NCBI RefSeq assembly: GCF_000813985.1
Contig: NZ_JWLJ01000001.1
Coordinates: 1,575,476-1,639,475, forward strand
Length of the DNA: 64,000 bases
Direction: 5' to 3'
DNA from: Ruegeria sp. ANG-R
GTDB taxonomy: Bacteria > Pseudomonadota > Alphaproteobacteria > Rhodobacterales > Rhodobacteraceae
The position numbers were made by a program, and so were the translations under genes. Within the stretch, counting starts at the first letter, position 1. Each line of letters starts with the position of its first letter. This document shows, in pieces, positions 26,766 to 37,376 of the stretch. The notes under the pieces were generated by a model. It was not told the DNA's origin. It did not search any database and saw nothing but the letters and a program-made list of their open reading frames with translations.

Positions 26766-28089
26766 GGAACCAACGCACGGCACGCTTGAACGGGCGCGCG
26801 GCATAGGTGTCGACGGGAATTTCGAAGTCCCACCATTCGTCCTGAGGGTGCGCGGCAAACAGGCTGAGGCCGACAGCAGACGAGAACCCCGGCCCCGTCG
26901 CTGACTGCGGCAGGCCATGCACGCGCAACGGTCGGCCAAGGCGCACACGCTGACCCAGAATGCGGCTGGCCAGCCCATCCAGCCCCATGATCTGACTGCC
27001 ACCGCCGGTCAGAACGATCTGCTGGCTGGGCAGGTGATCAAACCCGGCAGCGTCCAGACGGGTACGGACCTCTTCCAGAATTTCTTCGACGCGGGGACGC
27101 ATGATTCCGATCAGCTCGGCCCGGCTGACGGTGCGGCGGTCGTGTTCCCAGTCGCCGGTATCACCACCGATATCGATCAAGTCACGATCATCCGCCCCGG
27201 TGGCGTGGACACCTCCGTTAAAGGTTTTGATCCGTTCAGCCACCGCTGCGGGTACACCGAGACCCATCGAGATATCGCTGGTCACATGATCGCCGCCCAT
27301 ACGCACGCAATCGGCATAGATCATGTGTTTCTTCATGAAGATCGAGATGCTGGTGGTACCGCCACCCATGTCGATACAAGCGGCACCCAGTTCCTGTTCA
27401 TCCTCGACCAGAGCCGAGATGCCGGACACATAGGCCGAATTCGCAATCCCGGCCAGTTCCAGATCGCAGCGTTTGATACAGCGCACGATGTTCTGGATCG
27501 CCACCGCATCGACGGTCAGCATATGCATATCCACCGCGAGGCTTTGCCCCAGTTGTCCGCGCGGATCGATCAGACCCGAGCGGTTATCCAGCGCGAAATT
27601 CACCGGCTGGGCGTGCAGCACTTCTCGCCCTTCCCCATAGTCGGGCACATCGCAGGCATTCAGAACGCGGCCGACCTCGGCCTCGGTGACCAATTGCCCT
27701 TCCAGATCGACCTGCGCGTCCAGCCCGTAGGAACGTGGATTAGCCCCCGAAAAGCTGGCAATAACGTGATCGACACGGATATCGGCCATCTTTTGCGCCG
27801 CCTGCAACGCGGTACGGATGGCGCGTTCGGTTTCCTGCATCGCGGTGACTTCGCCGAACTGCACCCCGCGCGAACGGGTGGTCGCGGCGCCGATGACACG
27901 GAACCCGGTCTGACCCGCCATCGAGCCGATCGAATTGTCCTCGGACAACCGCCCGGTCCCGTCAAAGCGCAGAACGAGGCAGGCGATTTTGGAACTGCCC
28001 ACGTCCAGAATGGCGACAACGCCGCGTTGCATCGCCTGCCGGCGCATCTGCCGCATGGCCCGTTGGGACTGATAAAGGTCGGTCATCAT
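26752..28089 (-). CDS. ftsA: Cell division protein FtsA
   Basis: This 445-residue actin-like ATPase starts MMTDLYQSQ and shows phosphate-1 VAILDVGSSK, the phosphate-2 region CIDMGGGTTS and the adenosine loop IVLTGGGSQIMGL. It anchors FtsZ to the membrane through its C-terminal amphipathic tail (PFKRAVRWFRDNW), which is strongly basic and aromatic. It follows ftsQ by five bases. The start could equally be the second ATG at 28086. Confidence 0.97.
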   Translation of the reverse strand: MMTDLYQSQRAMRQMRRQAMQRGVVAILDVGSSKIACLVLRFDGTGRLSEDNSIGSMAGQTGFRVIGAATTRSRGVQFGEVTAMQETERAIRTALQAAQKMADIRVDHVIASFSGANPRSYGLDAQVDLEGQLVTEAEVGRVLNACDVPDYGEGREVLHAQPVNFALDNRSGLIDPRGQLGQSLAVDMHMLTVDAVAIQNIVRCIKRCDLELAGIANSAYVSGISALVEDEQELGAACIDMGGGTTSISIFMKKHMIYADCVRMGGDHVTSDISMGLGVPAAVAERIKTFNGGVHATGADDRDLIDIGGDTGDWEHDRRTVSRAELIGIMRPRVEEILEEVRTRLDAAGFDHLPSQQIVLTGGGSQIMGLDGLASRILGQRVRLGRPLRVHGLPQSATGPGFSSAVGLSLFAAHPQDEWWDFEIPVDTYAARPFKRAVRWFRDNW

Positions 28090-28094
28090 GGTCG

Positions 28095-29099
28095 TTACTG
28101 CCCGCTACTCACATCTACTTTTGCGTTCCACCAGTCTTCGCTGGCTGTTTTGTTCATTCGGATGGTTGGCCGCTGTCCGAGGCGCATATCCACCGCCACC
28201 ACGTCGCGTTCCAGAAGGTCCTGCACCTCGTTCACCGCCAGCACGCGTTCCAGCGCACGCACAGGGCGTTCGGTTGGCAACATGATGCGTTGGTTGCGAT
28301 CCAGCACCAGATCCCAGCGGCGTTCGCCGACGCGCACCAGACCGCGCACCCGTTCGCCCAGACTGCGGGCGGTGGTCAGGATTTGCATTGCCTCGGGGAC
28401 ATGTTTGTCCGCACCCTTGCCTGCGATCAGCGGCAGGGTCGCGTGATCGGCACGCGCCGCAACCATGTCGACATGAGCACCGGTTTCGTCCAGCAACTCG
28501 ACCCCATTGCGGGTGCGCCAGACGATCACCGGCTGGCGTTCCACCACATCGACCTGCAGGATGCCTCCGGGCCGGATGCGCACGGTGGCTGATTTCACCG
28601 GGTCCAACCCGGTAATGGTGTCGCGGATTTGCTCGACATCCAGATCCCAGGAACTGAGCGGAAAGTCGAGCGGCACGACCTCGCGGATATCCTCGGACAA
28701 TGTGGTCCCTGCCCCATCGATGGCCATCAGGTTGACCATGAATTCGGGACGTTCCTGAATCGAGGTCTTGATGTCGGCGATATAGGTGCTGACGGCCTCG
28801 CGGCGGTCTTCCGATGCGAAATAGCCGCCCACTGCGCCGACTAGGGCCAGCACCGGCAGGCCAATCTTCAACCCGCGACGAATGCCGGGGGTGAGCATCC
28901 AGCGCTGAAAACGGTAGCTGAGGCGCGACGGCGCGGGGTCGGACAGTCGAGCACCGCCAAACAGCCGCCCACCACCTAGGCGCAGTTTGGGTTCGGCTTT
29001 GGGCTCTGACCGAGGCGCGGCGGCAAAATCCGCATCCGGTCCGGCAAGGGCTTTGGTCCGGTGGATCACCGGCGCGCGGGTGGCGGTCAGCGGTCGCAT
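28095..29099 (-). CDS. ftsQ: Cell division protein FtsQ
   Basis: This 334-residue bitopic protein has a long cytoplasmic N-terminus, one membrane helix (IGLPVLALVGAVGGYFA), then the POTRA and beta domains (AIDGAGTTLSEDIREVV, GILQVDVVERQPV). ATG 29099 follows a good ribosome site (GGTGGAGG) and lies inside the end of ddl, a 13-base overlap. FtsQ bridges early and late divisome proteins in the periplasm. Confidence 0.95.
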   Translation of the reverse strand: MRPLTATRAPVIHRTKALAGPDADFAAAPRSEPKAEPKLRLGGGRLFGGARLSDPAPSRLSYRFQRWMLTPGIRRGLKIGLPVLALVGAVGGYFASEDRREAVSTYIADIKTSIQERPEFMVNLMAIDGAGTTLSEDIREVVPLDFPLSSWDLDVEQIRDTITGLDPVKSATVRIRPGGILQVDVVERQPVIVWRTRNGVELLDETGAHVDMVAARADHATLPLIAGKGADKHVPEAMQILTTARSLGERVRGLVRVGERRWDLVLDRNQRIMLPTERPVRALERVLAVNEVQDLLERDVVAVDMRLGQRPTIRMNKTASEDWWNAKVDVSSGQ

Positions 29100-30004
29100 G
29101 AGGCGTCCTCCACCATCCAGGCGCAAAGCTGGCCGAAAGTCATGCCGATATGCGCTGCCTGTTCGGGCACCAACGAGGTCGGGGTCATACCGGGCTGCGT
29201 ATTGGTTTCCAGCAGGAACAGGCCATCGGCCCCCATGCTGTCATCCCAGCGGTAATCGGTACGAGATACGCCGCGACAGCCCAGAGCGTTGTGAGCTTTC
29301 AACGCATAGCTCATGCAGCGGTCAAAAATGTCCTGCGGGATGTCTGCGGGCAGCACATGCCACGAACCGCCCGGCTTGTATTTGGCATCGTAGTCGTACC
29401 AACCGCCATCGGTCATGATTTCGGTCACCGTCAGAGCACGGTCTCCCATCACGGTCACAGTCAGCTCCCGGCCCGCCACGTATTTCTCGACCATGATGTG
29501 TTCTGGCATATCGTCCGATAGCTGCGGAGGTCCGTTCGAGCCCTCATGCACGATATAGATGCCAACGCTGGAGCCTTCGTTGTTGGGCTTGGCCACGTAA
29601 GGTGGCTCCATCACGTGGACTTCGATCACCTCGATCTTGGGCACAATCATGCTTGGGACGACGGGCAACCCTTCGGCCTGATAAACCTCTTTGCTGCGCT
29701 GCTTGTCCATCGCCAGCGCCGAGGCCAGAACCCCGGAATGGGTATAGGGGATGCGCATCCACTCCAGCAGGCCCTGTACGCATCCGTCCTCGCCCCAGCG
29801 GCCATGCAGGGCGTTGAAAACCACATCCGGTTTGACCTCCAGAAGGCGCGCGTAAAGGTCGGGACCAGCGTCCAGTTCGACCACTTCAAAGCCTTCTCCC
29901 ACAAGGGCGGCCGCGCATTCGCGCCCAGAGCTGAGAGACACCTCGCGTTCCGCCGAGGGGCCGCCCATCAATACCGCCACTTTGGGGTTTGTCCTGCTCG
30001 ACAT
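29087..30004 (-). CDS. ddl: D-alanine--D-alanine ligase
   Basis: This 305-residue ATP-grasp enzyme joins two D-Ala for the peptidoglycan stem. Visible motifs are VLMGGPSAEREVSL, VFNALHGRWGEDG, KPNNEGSSVGI and LLETNTQPGMTP. ATG 30004 (MSSRTNPKVAVLMGG) gives the family's length, and an upstream TTG at 30022 would add six residues. Its end overlaps ftsQ. Confidence 0.96.
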   Translation of the reverse strand: MSSRTNPKVAVLMGGPSAEREVSLSSGRECAAALVGEGFEVVELDAGPDLYARLLEVKPDVVFNALHGRWGEDGCVQGLLEWMRIPYTHSGVLASALAMDKQRSKEVYQAEGLPVVPSMIVPKIEVIEVHVMEPPYVAKPNNEGSSVGIYIVHEGSNGPPQLSDDMPEHIMVEKYVAGRELTVTVMGDRALTVTEIMTDGGWYDYDAKYKPGGSWHVLPADIPQDIFDRCMSYALKAHNALGCRGVSRTDYRWDDSMGADGLFLLETNTQPGMTPTSLVPEQAAHIGMTFGQLCAWMVEDASCDR

Positions 30005-30112
30005 ACCCAATGTGCGCCTCAATGTCCCCGGACCTTATGTAGTGGTCCGTACTGCGTTTATGCCTTTGATCCGTCGCCTTAATTTGCCTGTTATGGTCTG
30101 ACGGTCGGGGCT

Positions 30113-31039
30113 TTATTCTTTCAGCGGATCACCGACCCGCATGATTTCCCACTCTAGCGTGATGCCGCTTGTTTCGTAAACCTTTTTTCGCACCTCTTCG
30201 CCCAGACCTTCGAGGTCGGCGGCGGTGGCGGTGCCGGTGTTGATCAGGAAATTCGGGTGCTTGGGGCTCATCTGTGCGCCACCCTTGGTCGCGCCACGCA
30301 TCCCCGCATCGTCGATCACCTTCCACGCCTTGAGATCATGCACGTCATCCGCCTTGCCGGTAGAGGAAAACCCGGCGGGGTTGCGGAAGGTCGACCCGGC
30401 ACTGCGTTCCTTGGTAGGCTGGGTCTCGTCGCGTTTCTTAAGCTGCGCTTCCATGCGGGCGTGCAACTCGGCGGGATCACCCAAGGGTGCTTGGAACGTG
30501 GCCGAGACCAGCACCGCGCCTTCGGGAAGGTCGGATTGTCGATAGCGGAAGTTGAGGTCTTGCGGAGCAAGGTCCACAAGCTCTCCTCTCCGCGTCACGA
30601 CGGTGGCCTTTTGCAGCACATCCGCCGTGTAGCTGCCATAGCAACCCGCATTCATTCGCACCGCCCCGCCGATGGAACCGGGGATCGTACGCAGAAAGGT
30701 CAGATCCACACCCGCATCCGCTGCTTTGCGCGCCACATGGGCGTCCAGCGCCGCCGCACCTGCGGTGACGGTGTTGCCAGCAACCGAGATGCCATTAAAT
30801 CCGCGGCCAAGCCGGATCACCACTGCCCTAAGACCTCCGTCGCGCACGATGAGGTTCGAGCCAACCCCCATGGGGAAGACCGGCGTTTCTTCGGGCAAGT
30901 CGCGCAGAAAATCCTGCAGATCCCGGGTATCGGCTGGCTGGAACAGATAATCTGCCGGGCCACCGACGCGCAGCCAGGTGAGGTCGTTCAGCGCGCGGGT
31001 CTGAGATATTCGGCCCCGAACGGCGGGCAAGCTGATCAT
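30113..31039 (-). CDS. murB: UDP-N-acetylenolpyruvoylglucosamine reductase
   Basis: This 308-residue FAD enzyme makes UDP-MurNAc. It shows [12 protein letters not shown], the FAD-binding [14 protein letters not shown] segment and the catalytic Ser region [10 protein letters not shown]. It starts with a 4-base ATGA overlap with the small membrane-protein gene upstream. Confidence 0.96.
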   Translation of the reverse strand: MISLPAVRGRISQTRALNDLTWLRVGGPADYLFQPADTRDLQDFLRDLPEETPVFPMGVGSNLIVRDGGLRAVVIRLGRGFNGISVAGNTVTAGAAALDAHVARKAADAGVDLTFLRTIPGSIGGAVRMNAGCYGSYTADVLQKATVVTRRGELVDLAPQDLNFRYRQSDLPEGAVLVSATFQAPLGDPAELHARMEAQLKKRDETQPTKERSAGSTFRNPAGFSSTGKADDVHDLKAWKVIDDAGMRGATKGGAQMSPKHPNFLINTGTATAADLEGLGEEVRKKVYETSGITLEWEIMRVGDPLKE

Positions 31040-31329
31040 GCGGTCACTCGCGCGGCCAGGCTGCGGCCTATTACTCCGCCCATGATCGCGGCGAACAGGA
31101 AGGGCAGAACTCCGCCCGTCAGCCAGACGAAGGGGCCGAAGGCCCGTTCTTCCGCGCCGGTTTCAATACCGGCCAGCATAACGATCAGAACCAGCGCAAC
31201 CGCAGAGGTCAGGCCAATCAGCCAGAACAGCCCCCTGATACCGATCCAGCGACCGGCAACAAAGCCTGCAACGATACCGAAAACCAGCGTAATCAGCGGC
31301 AGATATGCGAATGTGGCGATGTCGACCAT
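31036..31329 (-). CDS. Small integral membrane protein in the mur cluster
   Basis: This 97-residue protein has three clear membrane helices ([49 protein letters not shown]). Its stop overlaps the murB start by four bases. I do not recognise a named family. Translational coupling with murB suggests a conserved position but not a mechanism. Confidence 0.75.
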   Translation of the reverse strand: MVDIATFAYLPLITLVFGIVAGFVAGRWIGIRGLFWLIGLTSAVALVLIVMLAGIETGAEERAFGPFVWLTGGVLPFLFAAIMGGVIGRSLAARVTA

Positions 31330-31350
31330 GATGACCTCCTGAAATGGCCG

Positions 31351-31617
31351 TTACTTGTTGATCGCCTTCATGCCCTGCATTTTCGCCTTTGTCCAACGGG
31401 TCAGATAAATCACCGGCCAGCGCAACACAGACATGCCCGCCGCCAGCACGACCAGCCCGATCCACGGGCCGTTTTCGTAGGTCACATAGCCCAGGATGGG
31501 CACGCCCACGGCGATCAGGATATAGGCGCGGGTCCAGTGGTTGTCTTTGCTGGGGATCATCGCCAGAATATTGGCGACCAAACCCCAGAGACCAGCAAGC
31601 GCAATCGACCAGTTCAT
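31351..31617 (-). CDS. DUF2484 family membrane protein (copy 2)
   Basis: This 88-residue protein starts MNWSIALAGLWGLVANILAM and has about three membrane helices, ending in a basic tail. The layout matches DUF2484, a small Rhodobacterales-restricted family found between murC and murB. Its start overlaps the stop of the preceding paralogue by four bases. Confidence 0.78.
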   Translation of the reverse strand: MNWSIALAGLWGLVANILAMIPSKDNHWTRAYILIAVGVPILGYVTYENGPWIGLVVLAAGMSVLRWPVIYLTRWTKAKMQGMKAINK

Positions 31618-31862
31618 TCGTGGACCTCTTTACCCGTCCATTTACGCCAGTAATAGCGGATGGGATTGCGAAACATCGAGACGAAACCGGCAACGGCCAG
31701 CACTCCGATGAACCAGCCATAGTCTAAACTCAGCCACAAAATCAGTGCGGGCGCGCTGGCAAACAGTACCACACCCGGGGGGAATTGCAGGTGCATGGGC
31801 AACAGCGCCACGATTGTGGAGGCGAAGACCCAGCCGCAGGCGATTATGAGTGACAACGCCAC
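31614..31862 (-). CDS. DUF2484 family membrane protein (copy 1)
   Basis: This 82-residue protein (MALSLIIACGWVFASTIVAL) has three membrane helices and ends with a basic, aromatic tail (NPIRYYWRKW). It lies four bases after murC and overlaps the second DUF2484 gene, with which it shares the W-G/V-x(2)-ANI/ASTI-x-A-x-(I/L)P N-terminal pattern. The two look like an old tandem duplication. Confidence 0.78.
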   Translation of the reverse strand: MALSLIIACGWVFASTIVALLPMHLQFPPGVVLFASAPALILWLSLDYGWFIGVLAVAGFVSMFRNPIRYYWRKWTGKEVHE

Positions 31863-31866
31863 GGGG

Positions 31867-33273
31867 CTAGCTCGCTTTGGCGATCAACCGGTCGGGCAGC
31901 CCGTTGGCCCAAGTGCTGATCGTACCCGCGCCGAGGCAGACGACCATGTCGCCGGGGCGCGCCTGTTCGCGGACGAGGCGCGCAAGGTCTTCTTCGTTCA
32001 AGATCGCCCGCGCATGACGGTGGCCGTGCCGGATCAGGCCCTGTACCAGCGAGTCTCGATCAGCCCCTGCGATCGGGTCTTCTCCGGCAGCGAAGACCTC
32101 GGCGATTGCGACCACGTCGGCATCGTTGAAGCAGGTGCAGAAATCATCGAAAAGGTCGGACAGGCGCGAATAGCGGTGCGGTTGGTGCACGGCAATGACG
32201 CGGCCCTCGGTTGCCTGACGGGCGGCCTTCAGCACGGCGGTGATTTCCACCGGGTGGTGGCCGTAGTCATCGATTATGGTAACGCCGTCAACCTCGCCGA
32301 CTTTGGTGAAGCGGCGATTTACACCACCGAAATTGGCCAGTGCGTCCCGTATCTCGGCCGTCTTCATGCCAAGATGGCGCGCTACCGCCACTGCGCTGAG
32401 CGCGTTCGAGACGTTGTGATCGCCCGGCATGGGAAGGGTGCAGCCCTCGATCACCTTGTCTTCGTATTGCAGGTGGATGTCGAAATGGGCGACGCCGCCC
32501 TTATAGATCAGATTGTCCGCCCGCACATCGGCCTGCGCGTTAAAACCATAGGTGCGCACGCGGCGGTCGGTGATACGCCCGACCAGCGCCTGAACCTCGG
32601 CATGGTCGGTGCAGCAGACGGCGAGACCGTAGAAGGGCAGGTTCGAGAGGAACTCGTGGAACCCGTCGCGCAGTTGGTCGAAATCACCCCAATGCTCCAT
32701 ATGCTCGGGGTCGATATTGGTGACGATGGCGATGGTCGCAGGCAGGCGGTTGAACGAACCGTCGCTCTCATCCGCCTCAACCACCATCCATTCGCCCTGC
32801 CCCATGCGCGCGTTCGAGCCATAGGCGTGAATGATGCCACCATTGATGACGGTGGGGTCGAAGTCCCCGGCGACCATCAGCTCGGCCATCATCGTGGTCG
32901 TAGTAGTCTTGCCATGCGTCCCGGCGATGGCAATGTTGGATTTCAGCCGCATGAGCTCTGCCAGCATATCGGCGCGGCGGACAACGGGCAGGCCCTGGGC
33001 ACGTGCCTCGTCAAGTTCCGGGTTGCCCGGTTTGATCGCGGTCGATGTGACAACCACGGCGGCGTTCTGCAGGTTTTCAGCGCGCTGGCCTTCGAATATC
33101 TCGGCCCCCAGGGATGCCAGACGATCCGTGATCTTCGAGGTCTTCAGATCCGACCCCTGCACCCGATAGCCAAGGTTCAGCAGCACCTCGGCGATCCCCG
33201 ACATCCCGATCCCGCCGATACCGACGAAATGGATCGGTCCTACGTCCTGCGGCAGTTTGGTTGCTGGGGTCAT
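31867..33273 (-). CDS. murC: UDP-N-acetylmuramate--L-alanine ligase
   Basis: This 468-residue Mur ligase has the N-terminal [12 protein letters not shown] nucleotide fold, the ATP loop [19 protein letters not shown], the YGHHPVEI segment and the HQPHRYSR motif. It adds L-Ala to UDP-MurNAc. It lies 11 bases after murG. Confidence 0.97.
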   Translation of the reverse strand: MTPATKLPQDVGPIHFVGIGGIGMSGIAEVLLNLGYRVQGSDLKTSKITDRLASLGAEIFEGQRAENLQNAAVVVTSTAIKPGNPELDEARAQGLPVVRRADMLAELMRLKSNIAIAGTHGKTTTTTMMAELMVAGDFDPTVINGGIIHAYGSNARMGQGEWMVVEADESDGSFNRLPATIAIVTNIDPEHMEHWGDFDQLRDGFHEFLSNLPFYGLAVCCTDHAEVQALVGRITDRRVRTYGFNAQADVRADNLIYKGGVAHFDIHLQYEDKVIEGCTLPMPGDHNVSNALSAVAVARHLGMKTAEIRDALANFGGVNRRFTKVGEVDGVTIIDDYGHHPVEITAVLKAARQATEGRVIAVHQPHRYSRLSDLFDDFCTCFNDADVVAIAEVFAAGEDPIAGADRDSLVQGLIRHGHRHARAILNEEDLARLVREQARPGDMVVCLGAGTISTWANGLPDRLIAKAS

Positions 33274-33284
33274 GGGGTCTCCTT

Positions 33285-34367
33285 CTACGCCAATTGCTCG
33301 ACAAGGGCTGTCAGACGTTCGGTAGCGTCCGGCGCCCCGACGGATAGCGCGGCATGGGCCATTTGCTGTGCGGCTTCGGGGTTTGTCAGAACCGTGGTCA
33401 TTTGCTGTGTCAGCGCAGGAACGTCAAGAGCGTTTTCCGGGATCATGATCGCACCACCCGCCTGCACCAGCCCGCGCGCATTGGCGGTCTGATGATCGCC
33501 AGCGGCAGCGGCGAACGGGATCAGGATCGAGGGCCGCCCGATCACCGAAATATCGGCCACGCTAGAGGCCCCCGAGCGACTGATGACAAGCTGCGCGTCG
33601 GACATACGCCGGGGGACGTCGTCGAAGAACGGCTCAACATCGGCCCGGATGCCACGGTCGGCGTAGAAGGCTTTAACCCGCTCGCCGTCCTCATCCCGGG
33701 CCTGATGCGAGACGCGGACATGATCGCGCAGCCCCTCGGGCAGCGCCGCGATTGCATTGGGCACTACGTCGCTGAGGATGCGCGCACCCTGACTGCCACC
33801 CATCACCAGAACCGACATTGGATAGTCGCCGGGCGGAATAAAGGGCGCTCCGGCGCGCTCCAACACGGCAGCCCGGACCGGGTTGCCGGTGTGAACGCCT
33901 TTGGCTCCGTCGGGCAAATCCGTGGGCCAGACACCGCAGGCCACCTGCGCCACGCGAGTGGCAAACAGTCGATTGACGCGGCCCAGAACCCCGTTTTGTT
34001 CATGGATCATGCGGGGGATTTTCAACAGAGTCGCCGCGCCCAGAGCCGGGATCGAGGGGTAGCCGCCAAAACCCACCACCACGTCCGGCTTGTCACGCAG
34101 CATCTGAGCCGCCATGCTGGTGACACCTGCGGCGATCCGCGGGCCGACCAGCGCCTTGGCGGCCAGACCGCCACGGGCGAAAGTGGCCGACGAAGCCTCG
34201 ACAATTTCGGTTGCTTGCGGGAAAGCACCGGTATAGCGCGCACCTCGCGGGTCGGTGGACAGGCGCACGCGCCAGCCCTTGCTCAGCATGGCCTCGGCCA
34301 GCGCCTGTGCGGGAAACATATGGCCCCCGGTGCCGCCCGCCGCAATCAATAGGTAAGGTGTGTTCAT
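33285..34367 (-). CDS. murG: UDP-GlcNAc:lipid I N-acetylglucosaminyltransferase
   Basis: This 360-residue GT28 enzyme makes lipid II on the inner membrane face. It shows the N-terminal [10 protein letters not shown] loop, [12 protein letters not shown] and VMGGSQGAR. Its start codon overlaps the ftsW stop by one base (ATGA-type TGATG junction). Confidence 0.96.
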   Translation of the reverse strand: MNTPYLLIAAGGTGGHMFPAQALAEAMLSKGWRVRLSTDPRGARYTGAFPQATEIVEASSATFARGGLAAKALVGPRIAAGVTSMAAQMLRDKPDVVVGFGGYPSIPALGAATLLKIPRMIHEQNGVLGRVNRLFATRVAQVACGVWPTDLPDGAKGVHTGNPVRAAVLERAGAPFIPPGDYPMSVLVMGGSQGARILSDVVPNAIAALPEGLRDHVRVSHQARDEDGERVKAFYADRGIRADVEPFFDDVPRRMSDAQLVISRSGASSVADISVIGRPSILIPFAAAAGDHQTANARGLVQAGGAIMIPENALDVPALTQQMTTVLTNPEAAQQMAHAALSVGAPDATERLTALVEQLA

Positions 34368-35530
34368 CAGCCTCGTCCGCGCAGAATATCGCCAAGCTCA
34401 CCCTGTGGGCGAGAACGGGTGAAGGCCAGCAACATGCCAACTGCAATGCCGCCCGCGATCAGCGATGAGCCGCCATAGCTGACAAACGGCAGCGTCATGC
34501 CCTTGGCAGGCAGCAGACGCACGGCGACGCCCATATTGATCATCGCCTGAACGCCGAACATGCAAGCCAGGCCGGTCCCGGCCAGACGGATGAACATGTC
34601 ACGTTCGCGCATCAGCCGCAGCAGCGAACGCACGACGATCAACGAATAGAGCGCGATGATGATGAGGACGAGGATCAAGCCATACTCCTCAGCGGCGACA
34701 GCGATGATAAAATCGGTATGCGCGTCGGGCAGAGACCACTTCACCTGCCCCTCTCCTACGCCAACGCCGAACAACCCGCCCTCGCGGATGGCATTGGTGG
34801 CATAGCCAAGCTGGGTGGTCGGGTCGAGTTCCTGATTTAGGAAACCGTCGATACGGCGCGCGAAGTGTTCCGAATTCGAGTAAGCGAACATACCGCCCAG
34901 AACCACGGCCCCGGCCATGCTGACCAACAACAGCATCGGCGCCCCGGCGACGAAATACATCACACCCCAGCCGAACAGAACCAGACAGGCTTGTCCGAAA
35001 TCGGGCTGCATCACCAGCATCGCGACGATCGCCATACACAGCGCAAAGGACCACAACCGCCCCGGGGGACCGTTGATCTCTTGTGAGGCGGCCAGCAGCC
35101 AGGCTGCAACAACGACGAAGCCGGGTTTCAGAAACTCGGAAGGTTGCAACGACGCGAAACCCAGCGAATACCAGCGTACCGCACCCTTGCCAAAATCGGT
35201 GCCGAAAATGGGCAGGAAAGCCAGTGCCACGAAGGCACCCAGAAATCCGAGCACTGCCAGTCGTCGCACCAAAGTGGGCGACATCATCGAGGTTAACAGC
35301 ATGGCGATCAGCGCCAACCCGCCAAACAGGGCTTGCCGTTCGACATAGTGAAACGGATCGAACCCGTTGCGTCCGGCAAGCGGTGGCGATGAGGCCAGAC
35401 CCAGCAAAAGCCCGATGACAAACAGGATCAGAACGCAGGACATCGTCCAGCGATCAATCGTCCGCCACCATTTTGGAAGAATCGGTTCGCCGCGCTGGTC
35501 CTGAACCGCGCCATACACCATCTCAGTCAT
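34367..35530 (-). CDS. ftsW: Septal peptidoglycan glycosyltransferase FtsW (SEDS)
   Basis: This 387-residue polytopic protein has about ten membrane helices and the SEDS signatures [18 protein letters not shown] and [11 protein letters not shown]. It polymerises lipid II at the septum with its partner FtsI. It opens the second half of the dcw cluster, and its upstream region (35531-35744) presumably carries a promoter because the genes beyond are on the other strand. Confidence 0.96.
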   Translation of the reverse strand: MTEMVYGAVQDQRGEPILPKWWRTIDRWTMSCVLILFVIGLLLGLASSPPLAGRNGFDPFHYVERQALFGGLALIAMLLTSMMSPTLVRRLAVLGFLGAFVALAFLPIFGTDFGKGAVRWYSLGFASLQPSEFLKPGFVVVAAWLLAASQEINGPPGRLWSFALCMAIVAMLVMQPDFGQACLVLFGWGVMYFVAGAPMLLLVSMAGAVVLGGMFAYSNSEHFARRIDGFLNQELDPTTQLGYATNAIREGGLFGVGVGEGQVKWSLPDAHTDFIIAVAAEEYGLILVLIIIALYSLIVVRSLLRLMRERDMFIRLAGTGLACMFGVQAMINMGVAVRLLPAKGMTLPFVSYGGSSLIAGGIAVGMLLAFTRSRPQGELGDILRGRG

Positions 35531-35744
35531 GAGATACCGCCACTATCTGCCTCGTTAACGTCCCGTTTTCGGGATCTGGTTGAGAGTCTACAGCGGTTTT
35601 GCCATTTGGGCTAGTAGGCAGTGGCAATCTCCTACGCATTAACTAGATCGCAGACCAACTTGCCGCGGCAAGCTTGATCCATTAGCCCTTGGTGGATGTT
35701 TGCCAACGCTTCAAGCTGCAGATCGAACCAACAAAGAAAGTGCC

Positions 35745-36143
35745 ATGAATATAGAACAAGAGCTTTATCACAACGCCACTGAGCTCATAGTAAACCGTTA
35801 CCCCAAAGGATGGGGTGGTGCGGCCGCCATTCGGCTGGTGAATGGAGACATCGTCACCAGCGTCGCCCCCGAAACGGACTTCGATGCACTATCTGTATGC
35901 ATGGAGCTCGGGGCATTTCTGGAGGCACATAAAAGAGACCAGAGAGTTACTCATAGCCTTTGCGTATTCCGTGACCACGAGACATCAGATTTCAGAATTC
36001 TAACCCCCTGCGGGATTTGCCAGGAAAGACTGCGATTTTGGGGGATGGACACACTCGTCGCGATTACAAACCCCGAAAACAAACTGATCTTCCTGCCGTT
36101 GCGCGATCTACTGCCCCATCACTGGCTTCCCGCTTATTCGTAA
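35745..36143 (+). CDS. Cytidine/blasticidin-S deaminase-family protein
   Basis: This 132-residue protein has the two zinc sites of the cytidine-deaminase fold: a C-x-E motif (SVCMELGAFLEA), with Cys as first ligand and Glu as proton shuttle, and PCGICQERL. The normal cytidine deaminase C/H-A-E has Met in the middle position here. Substrate could be cytidine-like, blasticidin-like or another aminated base. The start at 35745 is behind acaaagaaag. The gene is AT-richer than its neighbours and on the opposite strand to the dcw genes, suggesting insertion. Confidence 0.75.
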   Translation: MNIEQELYHNATELIVNRYPKGWGGAAAIRLVNGDIVTSVAPETDFDALSVCMELGAFLEAHKRDQRVTHSLCVFRDHETSDFRILTPCGICQERLRFWGMDTLVAITNPENKLIFLPLRDLLPHHWLPAYS

Positions 36144-36197
36144 AAAGATAGCAGGACGCCCCTTGCCATCACCGCCAATCCTCTTCATCCCCCGCTC

Positions 36198-37376
36198 ATG
36201 ACCTATGACACGATCATCCTTGGCGCCGGAGCTGCCGGTATGATGTGCGCGGCGCATTGCGGCGGGCGCGTGTTGGTGATTGATCACGCCAAGGTTCCGG
36301 GCGAAAAAATCCGAATCTCGGGCGGCGGGCGTTGTAACTTCACCAACATGTATGCGGGACCGAACAACTTTCTGTCGCAGAACCCGCATTTCTGCAAATC
36401 CGCTCTGGCGCGGTATACGCAGTGGGACTTTGTCGATCTGGTCGGTCGCCATGGCATCGCGTGGCACGAAAAAACACTGGGGCAACTGTTCTGCGACGGC
36501 TCCTCTAAGCAGATCATTCAAATGCTGCTGGATGAAATGGACCGCGCCGGGGCCGAGCTTTGGATCGGGACCGCTTTGAAAGATCTGCGCAAAACCGAGG
36601 GCGGATTTGCGCTGGAGATTGAACGTGAAGGGCAGCGTCTGGGTCCGACCTGCACCAACCTCGTGCTCGCCACAGGTGGCAAGTCGATCCCCAAAATGGG
36701 CGCGACCGGTCTGGCCTACGACATCGCGCAACAATTCGGACTGCGAATGACCGACACCCGCGCAGCATTGGTGCCGTTCACCTTTTCCGATGGCAAGTTC
36801 AAGGATTTGTCCGGGGTTTCAGTGCCGGCTCGTCTGTCAACTGGTCACACCAGCTTTGACGAGGCTCTGCTGTTCACCCATCGCGGGCTCAGCGGGCCGT
36901 CGGTCTTGCAGCTTTCTTCTTATTGGCGCGAGGGTCAGGAGATCGGCGTTAACCTGATCCCCGACCTGCCCCTGCTCGATCTGCTACGCCAGCAGCGGCA
37001 AAGTGGAGGTCGCAAAGCCCTGACCACCGAACTGGCGCGCCATCTGCCCGCGCGGCTGATCGATTACCTGAGCCTTTTCATGCCAATGCGGGGCAATCTG
37101 GCCGATCAGTCCGATACAAAACTCTCAGAGCTTACCTCGGCCCTTTCGGATTGGCGTCTGACACCGTCGGGCACCGAAGGATATCGCACCGCCGAAGTGA
37201 CTTTGGGCGGTATCGATACCGATGATCTGTCTTCAAAAACGATGGAGGCCAGGGATGTCCCCGGCCTCTATGCGATCGGCGAAGCGGTGGATGTCACCGG
37301 CTGGCTGGGCGGCTACAATTTCCAATGGGCGTGGTCGTCGGGCCACGCCGCAGGTTGTGCCATCGCAAGCCGTTAG
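36198..37376 (+). CDS. FAD-dependent oxidoreductase, HI0933/YhiN (BaiN-like) family
   Basis: This 392-residue flavoprotein has an N-terminal dinucleotide fold (IILGAGAAGMMCA), RISGGGRCNFTN, LATGGKSIPKMGATG and a C-terminal second FAD segment (GLYAIGEAVDVTGWLGGYN). This is the HI0933-like group of unknown physiological substrate. Its last four bases overlap the convergent lipoprotein gene. Confidence 0.9.
   Translation: MTYDTIILGAGAAGMMCAAHCGGRVLVIDHAKVPGEKIRISGGGRCNFTNMYAGPNNFLSQNPHFCKSALARYTQWDFVDLVGRHGIAWHEKTLGQLFCDGSSKQIIQMLLDEMDRAGAELWIGTALKDLRKTEGGFALEIEREGQRLGPTCTNLVLATGGKSIPKMGATGLAYDIAQQFGLRMTDTRAALVPFTFSDGKFKDLSGVSVPARLSTGHTSFDEALLFTHRGLSGPSVLQLSSYWREGQEIGVNLIPDLPLLDLLRQQRQSGGRKALTTELARHLPARLIDYLSLFMPMRGNLADQSDTKLSELTSALSDWRLTPSGTEGYRTAEVTLGGIDTDDLSSKTMEARDVPGLYAIGEAVDVTGWLGGYNFQWAWSSGHAAGCAIASR

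Noticed and set aside
26766-27002. Extended N-terminus of the small exported protein
   Set aside because: The extension lies wholly inside ftsA in another frame and would bury the signal peptide. GTG 26765 gives a proper exported protein.
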